64,000 nucleotides of DNA from Sphingomonas populi (GTDB lineage Bacteria > Pseudomonadota > Alphaproteobacteria > Sphingomonadales > Sphingomonadaceae). The position numbers were made by a program, and so were the translations under genes. Below the pieces are notes generated by a model. The model was given only the letters and a program-made list of their open reading frames with translations, had not been told where the DNA came from and did no database searches. Where the stretch lies: contig NZ_SGIS01000018.1 in NCBI RefSeq assembly GCF_004208535.1, positions 39,268 to 103,267 on the forward strand, read 5' to 3'. Below are positions 44,089 through 53,111 of this stretch, one piece after another. Within the stretch, counting starts at the first letter, position 1. Each line of letters starts with the position of its first letter.

Positions 44089-45674
44089 GCGCGGTGCTGA
44101 ACACCGTCACCGGCACGCGCGGCATCGTCACCGCGCCGCATCACCTCGCTGCCGAGGCGGGGTTGGCGGTGTTGCGCGTCGGCGGCAACGCGGTCGAGGC
44201 GTGCGTCGCGGTCGCGGCGTGTCTGGCGGCGGTGTATCCGCACATGACGGGACTTGGCGGCGACGGCTTCTGGGTGATCGCCGAACCCGATGGCCGGGTC
44301 CATTCGGTGCATGGCTGTGGCGCGGCGGCGGCGCGGGCCGATCTGTCGCTCTACACCGGGCTGGCGGCGGTGCCGACGCGCGGGCCGCTCGCGGCGAATA
44401 CGGTGGCGGGCACCGTCTCCGGCTGGGCGGCGGCGCTGGCGGCGAGCGGTGGCACGCTCCCGCTCGACCGGCTGCTGCGCGACGCGATCGGGCACGCCGA
44501 GGCGGGCGTCGCGGTGACGGCGGGCGGCGCGGCGATTGCCGCCGCCAAGGGTGCGGAGCTACGCGTGCAGCCCGGCGCCTATGCCAGCGTGTTCGAACCG
44601 GCGGGGCGGCCGCTTGTCGAGGGCGATAGGCTCGCGCAGCCGCTGCTTGCCGAAACGCTGCGCGCGCTGGCGGCGAACGGTCTCGACGACTTCTATCAGG
44701 GCGCGCTCGCCGACCGGATCGCGGACGACCTCGCCGCGCTCGGCAGCCCGGTGTCGCGCGCCGATCTGGCGGCGCATCGCTCGACCACGCCTGCACCGCT
44801 GTCGGTGGGGATCGCCGGCGCGACGCTCTACAACAGCCCGCCGCCGACGCAGGGCATCGCCTCGCTGTTGATCCTCGCGCTGTTCGACCGCTTGCAGGCG
44901 ACCGAATGCGACGGGTTCGACCATGTCCACGGGCTGGTCGAGGCGACCAAGCAGGCGTTCCTGTGGCGCGACCAGCATTGCGGCGATCCCGCGTGGATGC
45001 ACGGCGAACCACAAGCGTTGCTCGACGGCCGGCATGCGCTCGACGCGATGGCCGCGCACATCGATCCGGCCCGCGCGCTGGCGTGGCCGCAGCTGCCGCA
45101 ATGGGGTGATACCTGCTGGTTCGGCGCTGCCGATGCCGAAGGCCGCGTGGTGAGCTGCATCCAGTCGACCTATTTCGAGTTCGGATCGGGGCTGGTGCTG
45201 CCGCAGACCGGCATCACCTGGCAGAATCGCGGCAGTTCGTTTCGGCTCGCCGAAACCGGCTGGAACGCGCTCAAACCCGGCCGCAAGCCGTTCCACACGC
45301 TCAACCCCGCGCTCGCCCGCTTCGACGATGGCCGCGTGATGGCCTATGGCACGATGGGCGGCGAGGGCCAGCCGCAGACGCAGGCGGCGCTGTTCACCCG
45401 CTATGCGCGCTACGGCGTGGACTTGCAGGACGCGATCAGCGCCCCGCGCTGGCTACTCGGGCGCACCTGGGGCGAGCAATCGACCACGCTCAAGCTTGAG
45501 GACGGTTTTGACGACACGCTCTACGCGCAGCTTGCGGCGGCGGGGCATGATGTCGAGCGCGTCGGCCCGCTGACCGCGATGATGGGCCACGCCGGCGCAC
45601 TCGTCCGCCACGCCGACGGTGCGCTGGAGGGCGCAACCGATCCACGCAGCGACGGCGGGGTGGCGGCATGGTAG
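44085..45674 (+). CDS. hpxW: Gamma-glutamyltransferase-fold amidohydrolase, HpxW-like
   Basis: 529 residues of the Ntn-hydrolase gamma-glutamyltransferase superfamily. The self-processing nucleophile should be the Thr in WGDTCWFGAADAEGRV, and TMGGEGQPQTQAALFTRY is a family hallmark. There is no signal peptide, unlike true GGTs. Together with HpxX, HpxY and HpxZ homologues it is best read as HpxW, the oxamate amidohydrolase of Klebsiella urate breakdown. A TTG at 44085 overlapping the upstream stop (TTGA) is the likely start; GTG at 44094 is an alternative. Confidence 0.82.
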   Translation: MSAVLNTVTGTRGIVTAPHHLAAEAGLAVLRVGGNAVEACVAVAACLAAVYPHMTGLGGDGFWVIAEPDGRVHSVHGCGAAAARADLSLYTGLAAVPTRGPLAANTVAGTVSGWAAALAASGGTLPLDRLLRDAIGHAEAGVAVTAGGAAIAAAKGAELRVQPGAYASVFEPAGRPLVEGDRLAQPLLAETLRALAANGLDDFYQGALADRIADDLAALGSPVSRADLAAHRSTTPAPLSVGIAGATLYNSPPPTQGIASLLILALFDRLQATECDGFDHVHGLVEATKQAFLWRDQHCGDPAWMHGEPQALLDGRHALDAMAAHIDPARALAWPQLPQWGDTCWFGAADAEGRVVSCIQSTYFEFGSGLVLPQTGITWQNRGSSFRLAETGWNALKPGRKPFHTLNPALARFDDGRVMAYGTMGGEGQPQTQAALFTRYARYGVDLQDAISAPRWLLGRTWGEQSTTLKLEDGFDDTLYAQLAAAGHDVERVGPLTAMMGHAGALVRHADGALEGATDPRSDGGVAAW

Positions 45675-47050
45675 GCGGCGCCCGCGCGGTGGCGCGCTGT
45701 GATGCGCTCGGCGTTGCGCCGTACAGCGACATGGCTGGCGGGCTGTATCGCGGCTATCTGACGCCGGCCTATGTCGCCGCACAAGAGACACTCGCTGGCT
45801 GGATGGCGGAGGCCGGCATGACGGTGCGCCGCGACCCCGCCGCCAATCTGATCGGCCGCTACGAGGGTGACGACGCGCAGGCGCCGGCTTTGCTGATCGG
45901 CAGCCACCTCGACAGCGTCCGCGATGGCGGGCGGTATGATGGGCCGCTCGGCATCATGCTCGGCGTCGAGGCGGTCGCGGCGCTGCACGCGGCGGGTCGG
46001 CGGATGCGCTTCCCGATCGAGGTGATCGCGTTCGGCGACGAGGAAGGCTCGCGCTTCCCCGCCGCGATGCTGACCAGCCGCGCGGTGGCGGGGACGCTGG
46101 AGGCGGCGGCGCTGGACATGGCGGATGGCGAGGGCGTTACGCTGGCCGAGGCGTTGGCCACTCTCCCGCCGCTCGTCCCGAGCGAAGTCGAGGGACACGA
46201 CCCGCACGCAGGTGCCTCGACTTCGCTCGGCACGAACGGGTTGGGCTACGATCGTCACCCCAGCGAAGGCTGGGGTCTTCCGGGGGAGGGCGCGCCAGAG
46301 CCGCGAGAGACCCCAGCTTCCGCTGGGGTGACGCATTACTTGGAAGCGCGCTACCCGCCCGCGCTCGCCTATCTCGAAACCCATATCGAGCAAGGCCCGG
46401 TCCTCGACGTCGAGGGCCTCGCCATCGGCACCGTCACCGGCATCGCCGCGCAGCTCCGTTTCCAGGCGAGCGTCATCGGCGTGGCCGGGCACGCGGGCAC
46501 GGCGTCGATGCCGTTGCGCCGCGACGCGCTCGCCGGCGCGGCCGAGATGTTGCTTGCGATCGAAACCATCGCGCGCCGGGACGTCTCCGATCTGGTCGCG
46601 ACCGTGGGGAAGATCGACGCGCTGCCCGGCGCCGCCAACGTCATCCCCGGCGAAGTGCGCTTCACGATCGACATCCGCTCGGGCGATGTGGCACGGCGGG
46701 ACCGCGCGGCGGAAGACATTCTGGATGCGATCGCCGCCATCGCGGATAAACGTGGCCTCGATTTCGACGTCGAGCATATCCACGATCTCCCCGCCAGCCC
46801 GTGCGACCCCGCGCTGATGGACCTGCTCGACGCAGCCACCGTCACCGCCGGCCAACCGATCCGTCGGCTCGTCTCGGGCGCGGGGCATGACGCGATGGTG
46901 ATGGCGGCGCTCTGCCCGACCGCGATGCTGTTCGTGCGCTGCCGTGGCGGCATCAGCCACAACCCCGCCGAGCATGTCGACCCCGCCGACGCCGAAATCG
47001 CGTTGCAGGTCATGCTCGGCTTCATCGATCGCCTTGGAGATGCCTCGTGA
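45668..47050 (+). CDS. Allantoate amidohydrolase (M20 family) carrying an in-frame REP insertion
   Basis: 460 residues. Metal ligands and catalytic residues of the M20 amidohydrolase family are present: GSHLDSVRDGGRYDGPLG, FGDEEGSRFP, LETHIEQGPVLD and SGAGHDAMVMA. It should convert allantoate to ureidoglycine, CO2 and NH3. Residues ~169-222 (VPSEVEGHDPHAGASTSLGT ... ETPASAGV) are encoded by two adjacent REP-like repeats and have no place in the family. Without them the length (~406) is normal. The insert falls before the THIEQGP helix and keeps the frame, so the enzyme may tolerate it. Confidence 0.88.
   Translation: MVGGARAVARCDALGVAPYSDMAGGLYRGYLTPAYVAAQETLAGWMAEAGMTVRRDPAANLIGRYEGDDAQAPALLIGSHLDSVRDGGRYDGPLGIMLGVEAVAALHAAGRRMRFPIEVIAFGDEEGSRFPAAMLTSRAVAGTLEAAALDMADGEGVTLAEALATLPPLVPSEVEGHDPHAGASTSLGTNGLGYDRHPSEGWGLPGEGAPEPRETPASAGVTHYLEARYPPALAYLETHIEQGPVLDVEGLAIGTVTGIAAQLRFQASVIGVAGHAGTASMPLRRDALAGAAEMLLAIETIARRDVSDLVATVGKIDALPGAANVIPGEVRFTIDIRSGDVARRDRAAEDILDAIAAIADKRGLDFDVEHIHDLPASPCDPALMDLLDAATVTAGQPIRRLVSGAGHDAMVMAALCPTAMLFVRCRGGISHNPAEHVDPADAEIALQVMLGFIDRLGDAS
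46172..46333. repeat. Double REP-like element inside the allantoate amidohydrolase gene (families C and D)
   Basis: Unit C: CGTCCCGAGCGAAGTCGAGG at 46174 with its inverted partner CCTCGACTTCGCTCGGCACG near 46216-46235. Unit D: CGTCACCCCAGCGAAGGCTG at 46253 with its inverted partner CAGCTTCCGCTGGGGTGACG ending at 46333. The units are adjacent, have no stop codon in the reading frame and add 54 codons. Confidence 0.8.
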
Positions 47051-48282
47051 CCCTCGACCCCCTCCTGTTCGGCGAGATCGATCCGCCGCAGCGGCTGCTG
47101 ATGGGGCCTGGCCCGGTCAACGCCCACCCGCGCGTGTTGCGGGCGATGTCGGCGGATCTGCTCGGACAGTTCGATCCCGAGATGACCGGCTATATGAATC
47201 AGGTGATGGCGCTGTACCGCCCGATCTTCGGCACGGCGAACCGCTGGACGATGCTGATCGACGGCACCGCGCGCGCGGCGATCGAGGCGGCGTTGGTCAG
47301 CCTCGTCGCGCCGGGTGAGACCGTGCTGGTGGTCAATTTCGGCCGGTTCGGGCTGCTGCTCACCGAAATCCTCGGCCGCATCGGCGCGCGGATCGAAAGC
47401 GTCGAAGCGCCTTGGGGCGAGACGGTGCCGCTCGACGCGATCGCCGCCGCGATTGAACGCACCGCGCCGAAAGTCGTCGCCACCATCCACGGCGACACCT
47501 CGACGACGATGGCGCAGCCGCTCGACGGGTTGGGCGATCTCTGCCACGCGGCCGGCGCGTTGCTCTACGTCGATGCCACCGCGACGCTCGGCGGCATGGA
47601 CATCGCCGCCGATCGCTGGGGCGCGGATATCGTCACCGGCGGTTTGCAGAAATGCCTGGGTGGCCCGTCCGGCTCGGCGCCGATGACGATTTCGGATGCC
47701 GCTGCCGAGCATATCTTCACGCGCCGGCATACCGAGGCGGGCATCCGCGCCACCGGCACGGTCGATGGCAAAGGCCCGCGCATCGGTTCGAACTATTTCG
47801 ATCTCGCCATGATCATGGATTACTGGTCTGAAAAGCGCCTCAACCACCATACCGAGGCGACCTCGATGCTCTATGCGTCGCGCGAATGCGCGCGGGTGGC
47901 GCTCGGCGAGGGGCTGGAGGCACGCTACGCCCGCCACGCCGCCGCCGGCCGCGCGGTGACGGCGGGGCTGCGCGCGATGGGGCTGACCGTGTTCGGCGAC
48001 GATCGCTTCCGCATGACCAATGTGACCGGCGTGTACATCCCCGACGGCGTCGACGGCGAACGCGTGCGCGCGGCGATGCGCGACCATTTCGAGATCGAGA
48101 TCGGCACCGCCTTCGGCCCGCTCGCCGGGCGGATCTGGCGGATCGGCGCGATGGGGTACAATGCGATGAAGCATAAGGTGCTGATTACCTTGGGCGCGTT
48201 GGAGGCGTGTCTGCGCGCGGAAGGGTTCGTGCTGCCGGCGGGTGCGGCGGTGACGGCGGCGCTTGAGGCGTGGGAGGCGTGA
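47047..48282 (+). CDS. Ureidoglycine-glyoxylate aminotransferase
   Basis: 411-residue class V PLP aminotransferase (PucG/HpxJ type). LMGPGPVNAHPRVLRAMSADLLGQFDPEM is typical of the alanine-glyoxylate/ureidoglycine-glyoxylate group; the PLP lysine is in DIVTGGLQKCLGGPSG; TNVTGVYIPDGVDGERVR and GRIWRIGAMGYNA close the fold. It would transfer the amino group from (S)-ureidoglycine to glyoxylate, giving oxalurate and glycine. This links the allantoate step to the HpxWXYZ-like oxalurate enzymes of the cluster. GTG start overlapping the upstream stop. Confidence 0.9.
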   Translation: MTLDPLLFGEIDPPQRLLMGPGPVNAHPRVLRAMSADLLGQFDPEMTGYMNQVMALYRPIFGTANRWTMLIDGTARAAIEAALVSLVAPGETVLVVNFGRFGLLLTEILGRIGARIESVEAPWGETVPLDAIAAAIERTAPKVVATIHGDTSTTMAQPLDGLGDLCHAAGALLYVDATATLGGMDIAADRWGADIVTGGLQKCLGGPSGSAPMTISDAAAEHIFTRRHTEAGIRATGTVDGKGPRIGSNYFDLAMIMDYWSEKRLNHHTEATSMLYASRECARVALGEGLEARYARHAAAGRAVTAGLRAMGLTVFGDDRFRMTNVTGVYIPDGVDGERVRAAMRDHFEIEIGTAFGPLAGRIWRIGAMGYNAMKHKVLITLGALEACLRAEGFVLPAGAAVTAALEAWEA

Positions 48283-48305
48283 TGCGGGCGCGCTCCGGCT
48301 CCCCT

Positions 48306-48360
48306 TGTGCTCCCGCGAAGGCGGGAGCCCAGACTGGGCTCCCGCTTTCGCGGGAGCACA
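48306..48360. repeat. REP-like inverted repeat (family A, short form)
   Basis: TGTGCTCCCGCGAAGGCGGG at 48306 with inverted GCTCCCGCTTTCGCGGGAGCACA ending at 48360, only a few bases between arms. It lies in the 103-base gap between the aminotransferase and allantoinase genes, the first real gap in this part of the operon. Confidence 0.75.
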
Positions 48361-48385
48361 TCCTTGCATCGGGAGGGCGCCCACA

Positions 48386-49267
48386 ATGACTCGCGACCTC
48401 ACCGGCTACGGGGCCGCACCCCCCGACCCCCATTGGCCCAGCAGCGCGCGCATCGCCGTGCAGTTCGTCATCAATTACGAGGAGGGCGCTGAAAACAGCG
48501 TCCTCAACGGCGACGCCGGCTCGGAGAAGTTCCTGTCCGAAATGGTCGGCGCGGGCAGCCATCCGGCGCGGGCGATGGCGATGGAGAGCCTCTACGAATA
48601 TGGTAGCCGCGCCGGCTTCTGGCGGCTGCACCGGCTGTTCACCGCGCGCGATCTGCCCGTTACCGTATTCGGCGTGGCCAAAGCGCTGGAGATGAACCCG
48701 CCAGCGGTCGAGGCGATGCGCGCCGCCGATTGGGAGATCGCCAGCCACGGCCTGCGCTGGATCGACTATCAGGACGTGCCCGAAGCGACCGAGCGCGCGC
48801 ACATCGCCGAGGCGATCGCACTGCACACGCGGCTCACCGGCACTCGCCCGCTGGGGTGGTATCAGGGCCGCACCTCACCCAACACCGCGCGGCTCGTCGT
48901 CGAGGAAGGCGGCTTCGTCTATGATGCCGACAGCTACGCCGACGACCTGCCCTATTACGATACCCGCTTCGGCGCGCCGCAACTGATCGTCCCCTATACG
49001 CTCGACGTCAACGACATGAAGATCGTCGCCTTGAACGGCTTCACCGAGGGCGAGCAGTTCTTCCGTTATCTGCGCGACACGTTCGACCAACTCCTTGAGG
49101 AAGGCGGGCGGATGATGTCGGTCGGCCTGCACGCGCGCATCGCCGGGCGGCCCGGCCGCGCGCGCGCGCTGGCGCGCTTCCTCGATCACGTCATCGCCAG
49201 CGGCGACGCATGGGTCGCGCGGCGCATCGACATCGCCCGTCACTGGCTGGAGGTTCACCCGCAATGA
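48386..49267 (+). CDS. puuE: Allantoinase, PuuE type (polysaccharide-deacetylase fold)
   Basis: 293 residues. TGYGAAPPDPHWPSSARIAVQFVINYEEGAENSVLNGD is the standard PuuE N-terminus, followed by EYGSRAGFWRLHRLF, EIASHGLRWIDYQD, GWYQGRTSPNTARLV and YDADSYADDLPY. This metal-independent allantoinase is unrelated to amidohydrolase-type AllB and converts allantoin to allantoate. The start at 48386 has GGGAGG 9 bases upstream. Overlaps hpxZ by 4 bases. Confidence 0.93.
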   Translation: MTRDLTGYGAAPPDPHWPSSARIAVQFVINYEEGAENSVLNGDAGSEKFLSEMVGAGSHPARAMAMESLYEYGSRAGFWRLHRLFTARDLPVTVFGVAKALEMNPPAVEAMRAADWEIASHGLRWIDYQDVPEATERAHIAEAIALHTRLTGTRPLGWYQGRTSPNTARLVVEEGGFVYDADSYADDLPYYDTRFGAPQLIVPYTLDVNDMKIVALNGFTEGEQFFRYLRDTFDQLLEEGGRMMSVGLHARIAGRPGRARALARFLDHVIASGDAWVARRIDIARHWLEVHPQ

Positions 49268-49644
49268 AGATCGACGATCCGGTTTTGCTCGCCGAAATCA
49301 CCGAGGCATTCCAAGCCTACGAACGCGCCTTGATGGCGGACGACGTGCCGGCGATGGACGCCTTGTTCCACGCTGCGCCGACCACCAACCGATACGGCGT
49401 CGGCGAGGTGCTGTACGGCATCGAGGAGATCCGCGAGTTCCGCAAAGGCCGTGGCGGTTCGCCGCAGCGCACGCTCGGGCGGGTCGCGATCACGGTCTAT
49501 GGCGACAGCTTCGCCACCGCCGACGCCGAGTTCTTCCGCGAGAACAGCGACCGGCGCGGCCGGCAGACGCAGGCGTGGGTCAAGTTCGCCGACGGCTGGA
49601 AGGTGGTCTCCGCGCATGTCAGCCTGGAGGGGAGCACGCATTGA
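49264..49644 (+). CDS. hpxZ: HpxZ/AtzH-like protein (DUF3225)
   Basis: 126-residue SnoaL/NTF2-like fold: YERALMADDVPAMDALFHAAPTTNRYGVGEVLYGIEEIREFRKGRG and RQTQAWVKFADGWKVVSAHVSL are typical of DUF3225/HpxZ. Its homologues accompany AtzE/HpxY amidases (AtzH in the cyanurate pathway). It is separated from hpxY by several genes here, but the full HpxW, X, Y, Z set is present in one cluster. ATGA overlap with puuE. Confidence 0.88.
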   Translation: MKIDDPVLLAEITEAFQAYERALMADDVPAMDALFHAAPTTNRYGVGEVLYGIEEIREFRKGRGGSPQRTLGRVAITVYGDSFATADAEFFRENSDRRGRQTQAWVKFADGWKVVSAHVSLEGSTH

Positions 49645-50081
49645 GCGCGCTTTTCGAACATAGCCCGTGGGTGGAAGCGCGCGCCGATGCGCGGCCATCG
49701 ACGGGCAACCGCCATCACGATTTGATGGAAGTGGTCTACGATGCCACGCCCGCCGAAAAGCTGGCGCTGATCCGCGCGCATCCCGAACTCGCCGGCAAGG
49801 CGGCGATCGACGGCAGCCTGACCGAAGCCTCGGCGGCCGAACAGGCTTCGGCTGGCCTCGACCAGCTCACGCCCGCCGAGTTCGAACGCTTCCACGCGCT
49901 CAACACCGCCTATCGCGAGCGGTTCGACTTCCCTTTCATCATCTGCGTGCGGCTGACCGACAAGGCCGGCATCCTCGCGGCGATGGAGCGGCGGCTGGCG
50001 CACGACCGCGACACCGAGATCGCCACCGCCATCGCCGAGATCGGCAAGATCGTGCTGCTCCGGCTGGAAGACCCGGCATGA
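49641..50081 (+). CDS. uraD: OHCU decarboxylase UraD
   Basis: 146 residues, all-helical. LFEHSPWVEARADARPSTGNRHHDLMEVVYDATPAEKLALIRAHPELAGKAA is the diagnostic line, with the catalytic His in RAHPEL; FDFPFIICVRLTDKAGILAAMERRL follows. It converts OHCU to (S)-allantoin. It starts at a TTG overlapping the upstream stop (TTGA) and directly precedes the flavoprotein gene. Confidence 0.92.
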   Translation: MSALFEHSPWVEARADARPSTGNRHHDLMEVVYDATPAEKLALIRAHPELAGKAAIDGSLTEASAAEQASAGLDQLTPAEFERFHALNTAYRERFDFPFIICVRLTDKAGILAAMERRLAHDRDTEIATAIAEIGKIVLLRLEDPA

Positions 50082-51493
50082 GCCTCGACGCGCTCGAAGC
50101 CGATCTCGCCCGCCAGCTTGCACTGATCGGCCACGGCGGTGCTGACTGGACGCGGCCGCGCACGCACCCGGATGGCCATGTCTACGATGTCGTGATCGTC
50201 GGCGGCGGGCAGAGCGGGCTGGCCGCCGCGTTCGGGCTGCTGCGCGAGCGTGTCTCGAACATCCTCGTGCTCGACGAGAATCCGCCGGGGCTTGAAGGGC
50301 CGTGGGAAACCTATGCGCGGATGCTGACGCTGCGCACGCCCAAGGATCTCACGCCCATAGACTTCGGCGTGCCCGCGCTCACCTATCGCGCATGGTGGGA
50401 GGCGCAGCACGGCGCGGAGGGCTGGGCGGCGGTCGACAAGATCGCGCGTGGCGACTGGATGGCCTATCTGCGCTGGTATCGTCGCGTGCTCTTTCTGCCG
50501 GTGCGCAATGCGTGCCGGCTGGCGACGATCGAGCCGCTCGGCGATGGATTGCACCGGCTGCATGTGGCCGAAGGTGCGCCGCTGCTCGCGCGGAAAGTCG
50601 TGCTGGCGACCGGCATCCAGGGCGGCGGCGAATGGCATACGCCCGACATGATCCGCGATGCGCTGCCCCGTGCGCGCTACGCGCACACCAGCGAGGCGAT
50701 CGATTTTGCCGCACTCGCCGGCAAGCGCATCGGCATCCTCGGCGGCGGCGCGTCGGCGTTCGACAATGCCAATGCCGCGCTGATGCTCGGCGTGGCCGAG
50801 GCGCATGTCTTCATGCGGCGCAAAGTGCTGCCGCGCATCAACCCGATCCGTTTCATGGAGCGGGTCGGCTTCACCGGCCGCTATCCGGCACTATCGGATG
50901 CCGAGAAATATGCCGTGATGGCGAGCTTTCTCGGCCACAACCAGCCGCCGACCAATGACACCTTCACGCGCGCCGCCGCATGGCCGGGGTTCGAACTCCA
51001 CCTCGGCGCGCCGTGGCTGTCGGTCGCGGATGTGGATGGGGTGGTGCGCGTGACGACGCCGCACGGCAGCCATGACTTCGATTTCGTCGTGCTCTCGACC
51101 GGCCTGATCAGTGATCCCGGCCTGCGCCCCGAATTGCGGCTGGTGGCGGACAGAATCGCGCGCTGGGCGGATCGTTTCGCCCCTGCGCCGGGCACCGAGA
51201 ATGCGCTGATCGACGCGCATCCCTATCTCGGGCCGGGCTTCGAACTGCTGCCCCGCGACGCAGCCGACGCCGATGCGCTGCACGGCCTGTTCGCGTTCAA
51301 TTACTCGGCGCTCATCAGCCTTGGCCTCTCCGCCTCAGCGCTGTCGGGCCTCCAGACCGCGTTGCCGCGTGTGGTGAAAGGCGTCACCGACCAGCTCTTC
51401 CTCGACGATCGAGAGCAACTCGTCGCCGATCTGATCGCCTATGAGGAAGCCGAATTCCTCGGCGAATGGCCGCCCGAAAGACCGACCGCATGA
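50078..51493 (+). CDS. hpyO: FMO-like flavoprotein, candidate urate hydroxylase (HpyO type)
   Basis: 471 residues with two dinucleotide-binding motifs: FAD site VVIVGGGQSGLAAAFGLL (~residue 36) and NAD(P)H site IGILGGGASAFDNANAAL (~220), the layout of flavin-containing monooxygenases. The central segment GPWETYARMLTLRTPKDL is distinctive. It sits between uraD and uraH, exactly where the enzyme making 5-hydroxyisourate is expected, and the cluster has no uricase or HpxO. HpyO of Xanthomonas is a described FMO-like urate hydroxylase; I assign this by fold and context, not by alignment. Overlaps both neighbours by 4 bases. Confidence 0.72.
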   Translation: MSLDALEADLARQLALIGHGGADWTRPRTHPDGHVYDVVIVGGGQSGLAAAFGLLRERVSNILVLDENPPGLEGPWETYARMLTLRTPKDLTPIDFGVPALTYRAWWEAQHGAEGWAAVDKIARGDWMAYLRWYRRVLFLPVRNACRLATIEPLGDGLHRLHVAEGAPLLARKVVLATGIQGGGEWHTPDMIRDALPRARYAHTSEAIDFAALAGKRIGILGGGASAFDNANAALMLGVAEAHVFMRRKVLPRINPIRFMERVGFTGRYPALSDAEKYAVMASFLGHNQPPTNDTFTRAAAWPGFELHLGAPWLSVADVDGVVRVTTPHGSHDFDFVVLSTGLISDPGLRPELRLVADRIARWADRFAPAPGTENALIDAHPYLGPGFELLPRDAADADALHGLFAFNYSALISLGLSASALSGLQTALPRVVKGVTDQLFLDDREQLVADLIAYEEAEFLGEWPPERPTA

Positions 51494-51816
51494 CCAGCCT
51501 CTCGACTCACGTCCTCGATACCGCCCACGGTCGCCCCGCAGCCGGCGTGGCGGTGCGGCTGCTCGGCGCGGATGGTGCGGAGTTGTTCGCCGGCGAGACC
51601 AACGCCGATGGCCGCTGCCCCGGCCTGCCGCCGGTCACGGCGGGCCGCTATCGGCTCGAATTCGCGGCGGGCGCGTATTTCCGGGGGCAGGGCGTCGCGC
51701 TTGCCGATCCGCCGTTCCTCGACGTGATCGGACTCGATTTCGGTATCACCGAAGGCCATTATCATGTGCCGCTGCTCGTCTCGCCCTATAGCTATTCGAC
51801 CTATCGCGGCAGTTGA
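51490..51816 (+). CDS. uraH: 5-hydroxyisourate hydrolase (transthyretin-like) UraH
   Basis: 108 residues of the transthyretin-related fold: STHVLDTAHGRPAAGVAVRLL contains the N-terminal catalytic His, GHYHVPLLVSPYSYSTYRGS contains the second His region and ends in the family signature YRGS. It hydrolyses 5-hydroxyisourate to OHCU, the substrate of UraD encoded two genes upstream. Cytoplasmic; no signal peptide. Confidence 0.95.
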   Translation: MTSLSTHVLDTAHGRPAAGVAVRLLGADGAELFAGETNADGRCPGLPPVTAGRYRLEFAAGAYFRGQGVALADPPFLDVIGLDFGITEGHYHVPLLVSPYSYSTYRGS

Positions 51817-51817
51817 C

Positions 51818-53110
51818 ATGACCCTCCACGCTTTCCGAGGCGAACTGCTGTCGGTGCCGCGCGACCCGCTTCGCGATTCCAATGCGGTGCGCCACGAACC
51901 CGACGGGCTGCTCGTCGTTGAGGACGGTATCGTCGTCGCGCGCGGTCCCTACGCCGATCTCGCCGAACGCTTCGCCGACGTGCCGGTCGAGCCGCTGTCC
52001 GGCCTGATCGTGCCGGGCTTCATCGACGCGCACGTCCATTACCCGCAGATGGACCGGATCGCTTCGCACGGCGAGCAGTTGCTCGACTGGCTGACCCGCC
52101 ACATCTTCCCCGCTGAGAAAGCCTTCGCCGATCGCGCGCATGCCGATGCCGTTGCCGATGCTTTCCTCACCGAATTGCTCCGCAACGGCACGACCAGCGC
52201 TCTGGTGTTCCCGACCGTCCACGAACAGTCGGTCGATGCGCTGTTCGAGGGCGCGCTGGCGCGGCGGATGCGGATCGTGTCGGGCAAGGTGCTGATGGAC
52301 CTCGGGCCGGAGGGCCTCGCCGACACGCCCGAAACCGCGCGCGGCGAAAGCGAGGCGCTGATCGCGCGGTGGCGCGGGCGCGGGCGCGGGCGGCTCGGTT
52401 ATGCAGTGACGCCGCGTTTCGCGCTGACCTCGTCGGACGCGCAATTGCAGGTCGCGGGCGATCTGGTCGCCGCGCACCCGGAGGTGCTGATGCACACCCA
52501 CCTCGCCGAAAACGTGCGCGAGTGCGAGGCGGTCGCCGCGCGCTTCCCCGATGCATACCATTATCTCGACGCTTACGATCGCTTCGGGCTGGTGACGCCG
52601 CGTTCGGTGTTCGCGCATGGCGTTCACCTGTCCGATCGCGCCTGCACGCGCCTCGCGGAGACGGGCGCGGGGATCGCGGTGTGCCCGAGTTCGAACCTGT
52701 TCCTCGGCTCGGGCTTCTTCGATTTCGGTCAGGCCGACGCGCATGGCGTCGCGTTCGGGCTCGGCACCGATGTCGGCGCGGGTACGAGCTTTTCGATGCT
52801 TCACACTGCCGGTCTCGCCTATCAAGCGGCGCTGGCGCGCGAGTATCCGCTCGATCCGTTCCGCGCTTTGTATCTGGCGACAGCGGGGAGCGCGGCGCTG
52901 CTCCACATCGCCGATCGCGTCGGCGCGCTGGAGGTTGGGCAGGAGGCGGATTTCGTCGTGCTCGACTGCACCGCGACGCCGCTGCTCGCGCGGCGCACGG
53001 CGGGCGCTGGGTTGGCGGAGCGGCTGTTCGCTTTGCAAATCCTCGCCGACGATCGCGCGATCACGCGGACCTATGTAATGGGAGAGTGCGCGTGGAGCCG
53101 TTCCGCCTGA
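51818..53110 (+). CDS. guaD: Guanine deaminase
   Basis: 430-residue amidohydrolase. Metal ligands: GFIDAHVHYPQMDRIAS, a mid-sequence MHTHLAENVRECEAV, FAHGVHLSD and the late Asp in FGLGTDVGAGTSFSM. IVPGFIDAHVHYPQ and NLFLGSGFFDFGQA are characteristic of GuaD. It converts guanine to xanthine. It starts 1 base after the uraH stop and is followed by a REP-like repeat. Confidence 0.93.
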   Translation: MTLHAFRGELLSVPRDPLRDSNAVRHEPDGLLVVEDGIVVARGPYADLAERFADVPVEPLSGLIVPGFIDAHVHYPQMDRIASHGEQLLDWLTRHIFPAEKAFADRAHADAVADAFLTELLRNGTTSALVFPTVHEQSVDALFEGALARRMRIVSGKVLMDLGPEGLADTPETARGESEALIARWRGRGRGRLGYAVTPRFALTSSDAQLQVAGDLVAAHPEVLMHTHLAENVRECEAVAARFPDAYHYLDAYDRFGLVTPRSVFAHGVHLSDRACTRLAETGAGIAVCPSSNLFLGSGFFDFGQADAHGVAFGLGTDVGAGTSFSMLHTAGLAYQAALAREYPLDPFRALYLATAGSAALLHIADRVGALEVGQEADFVVLDCTATPLLARRTAGAGLAERLFALQILADDRAITRTYVMGECAWSRSA

Positions 53111-53111
53111 A

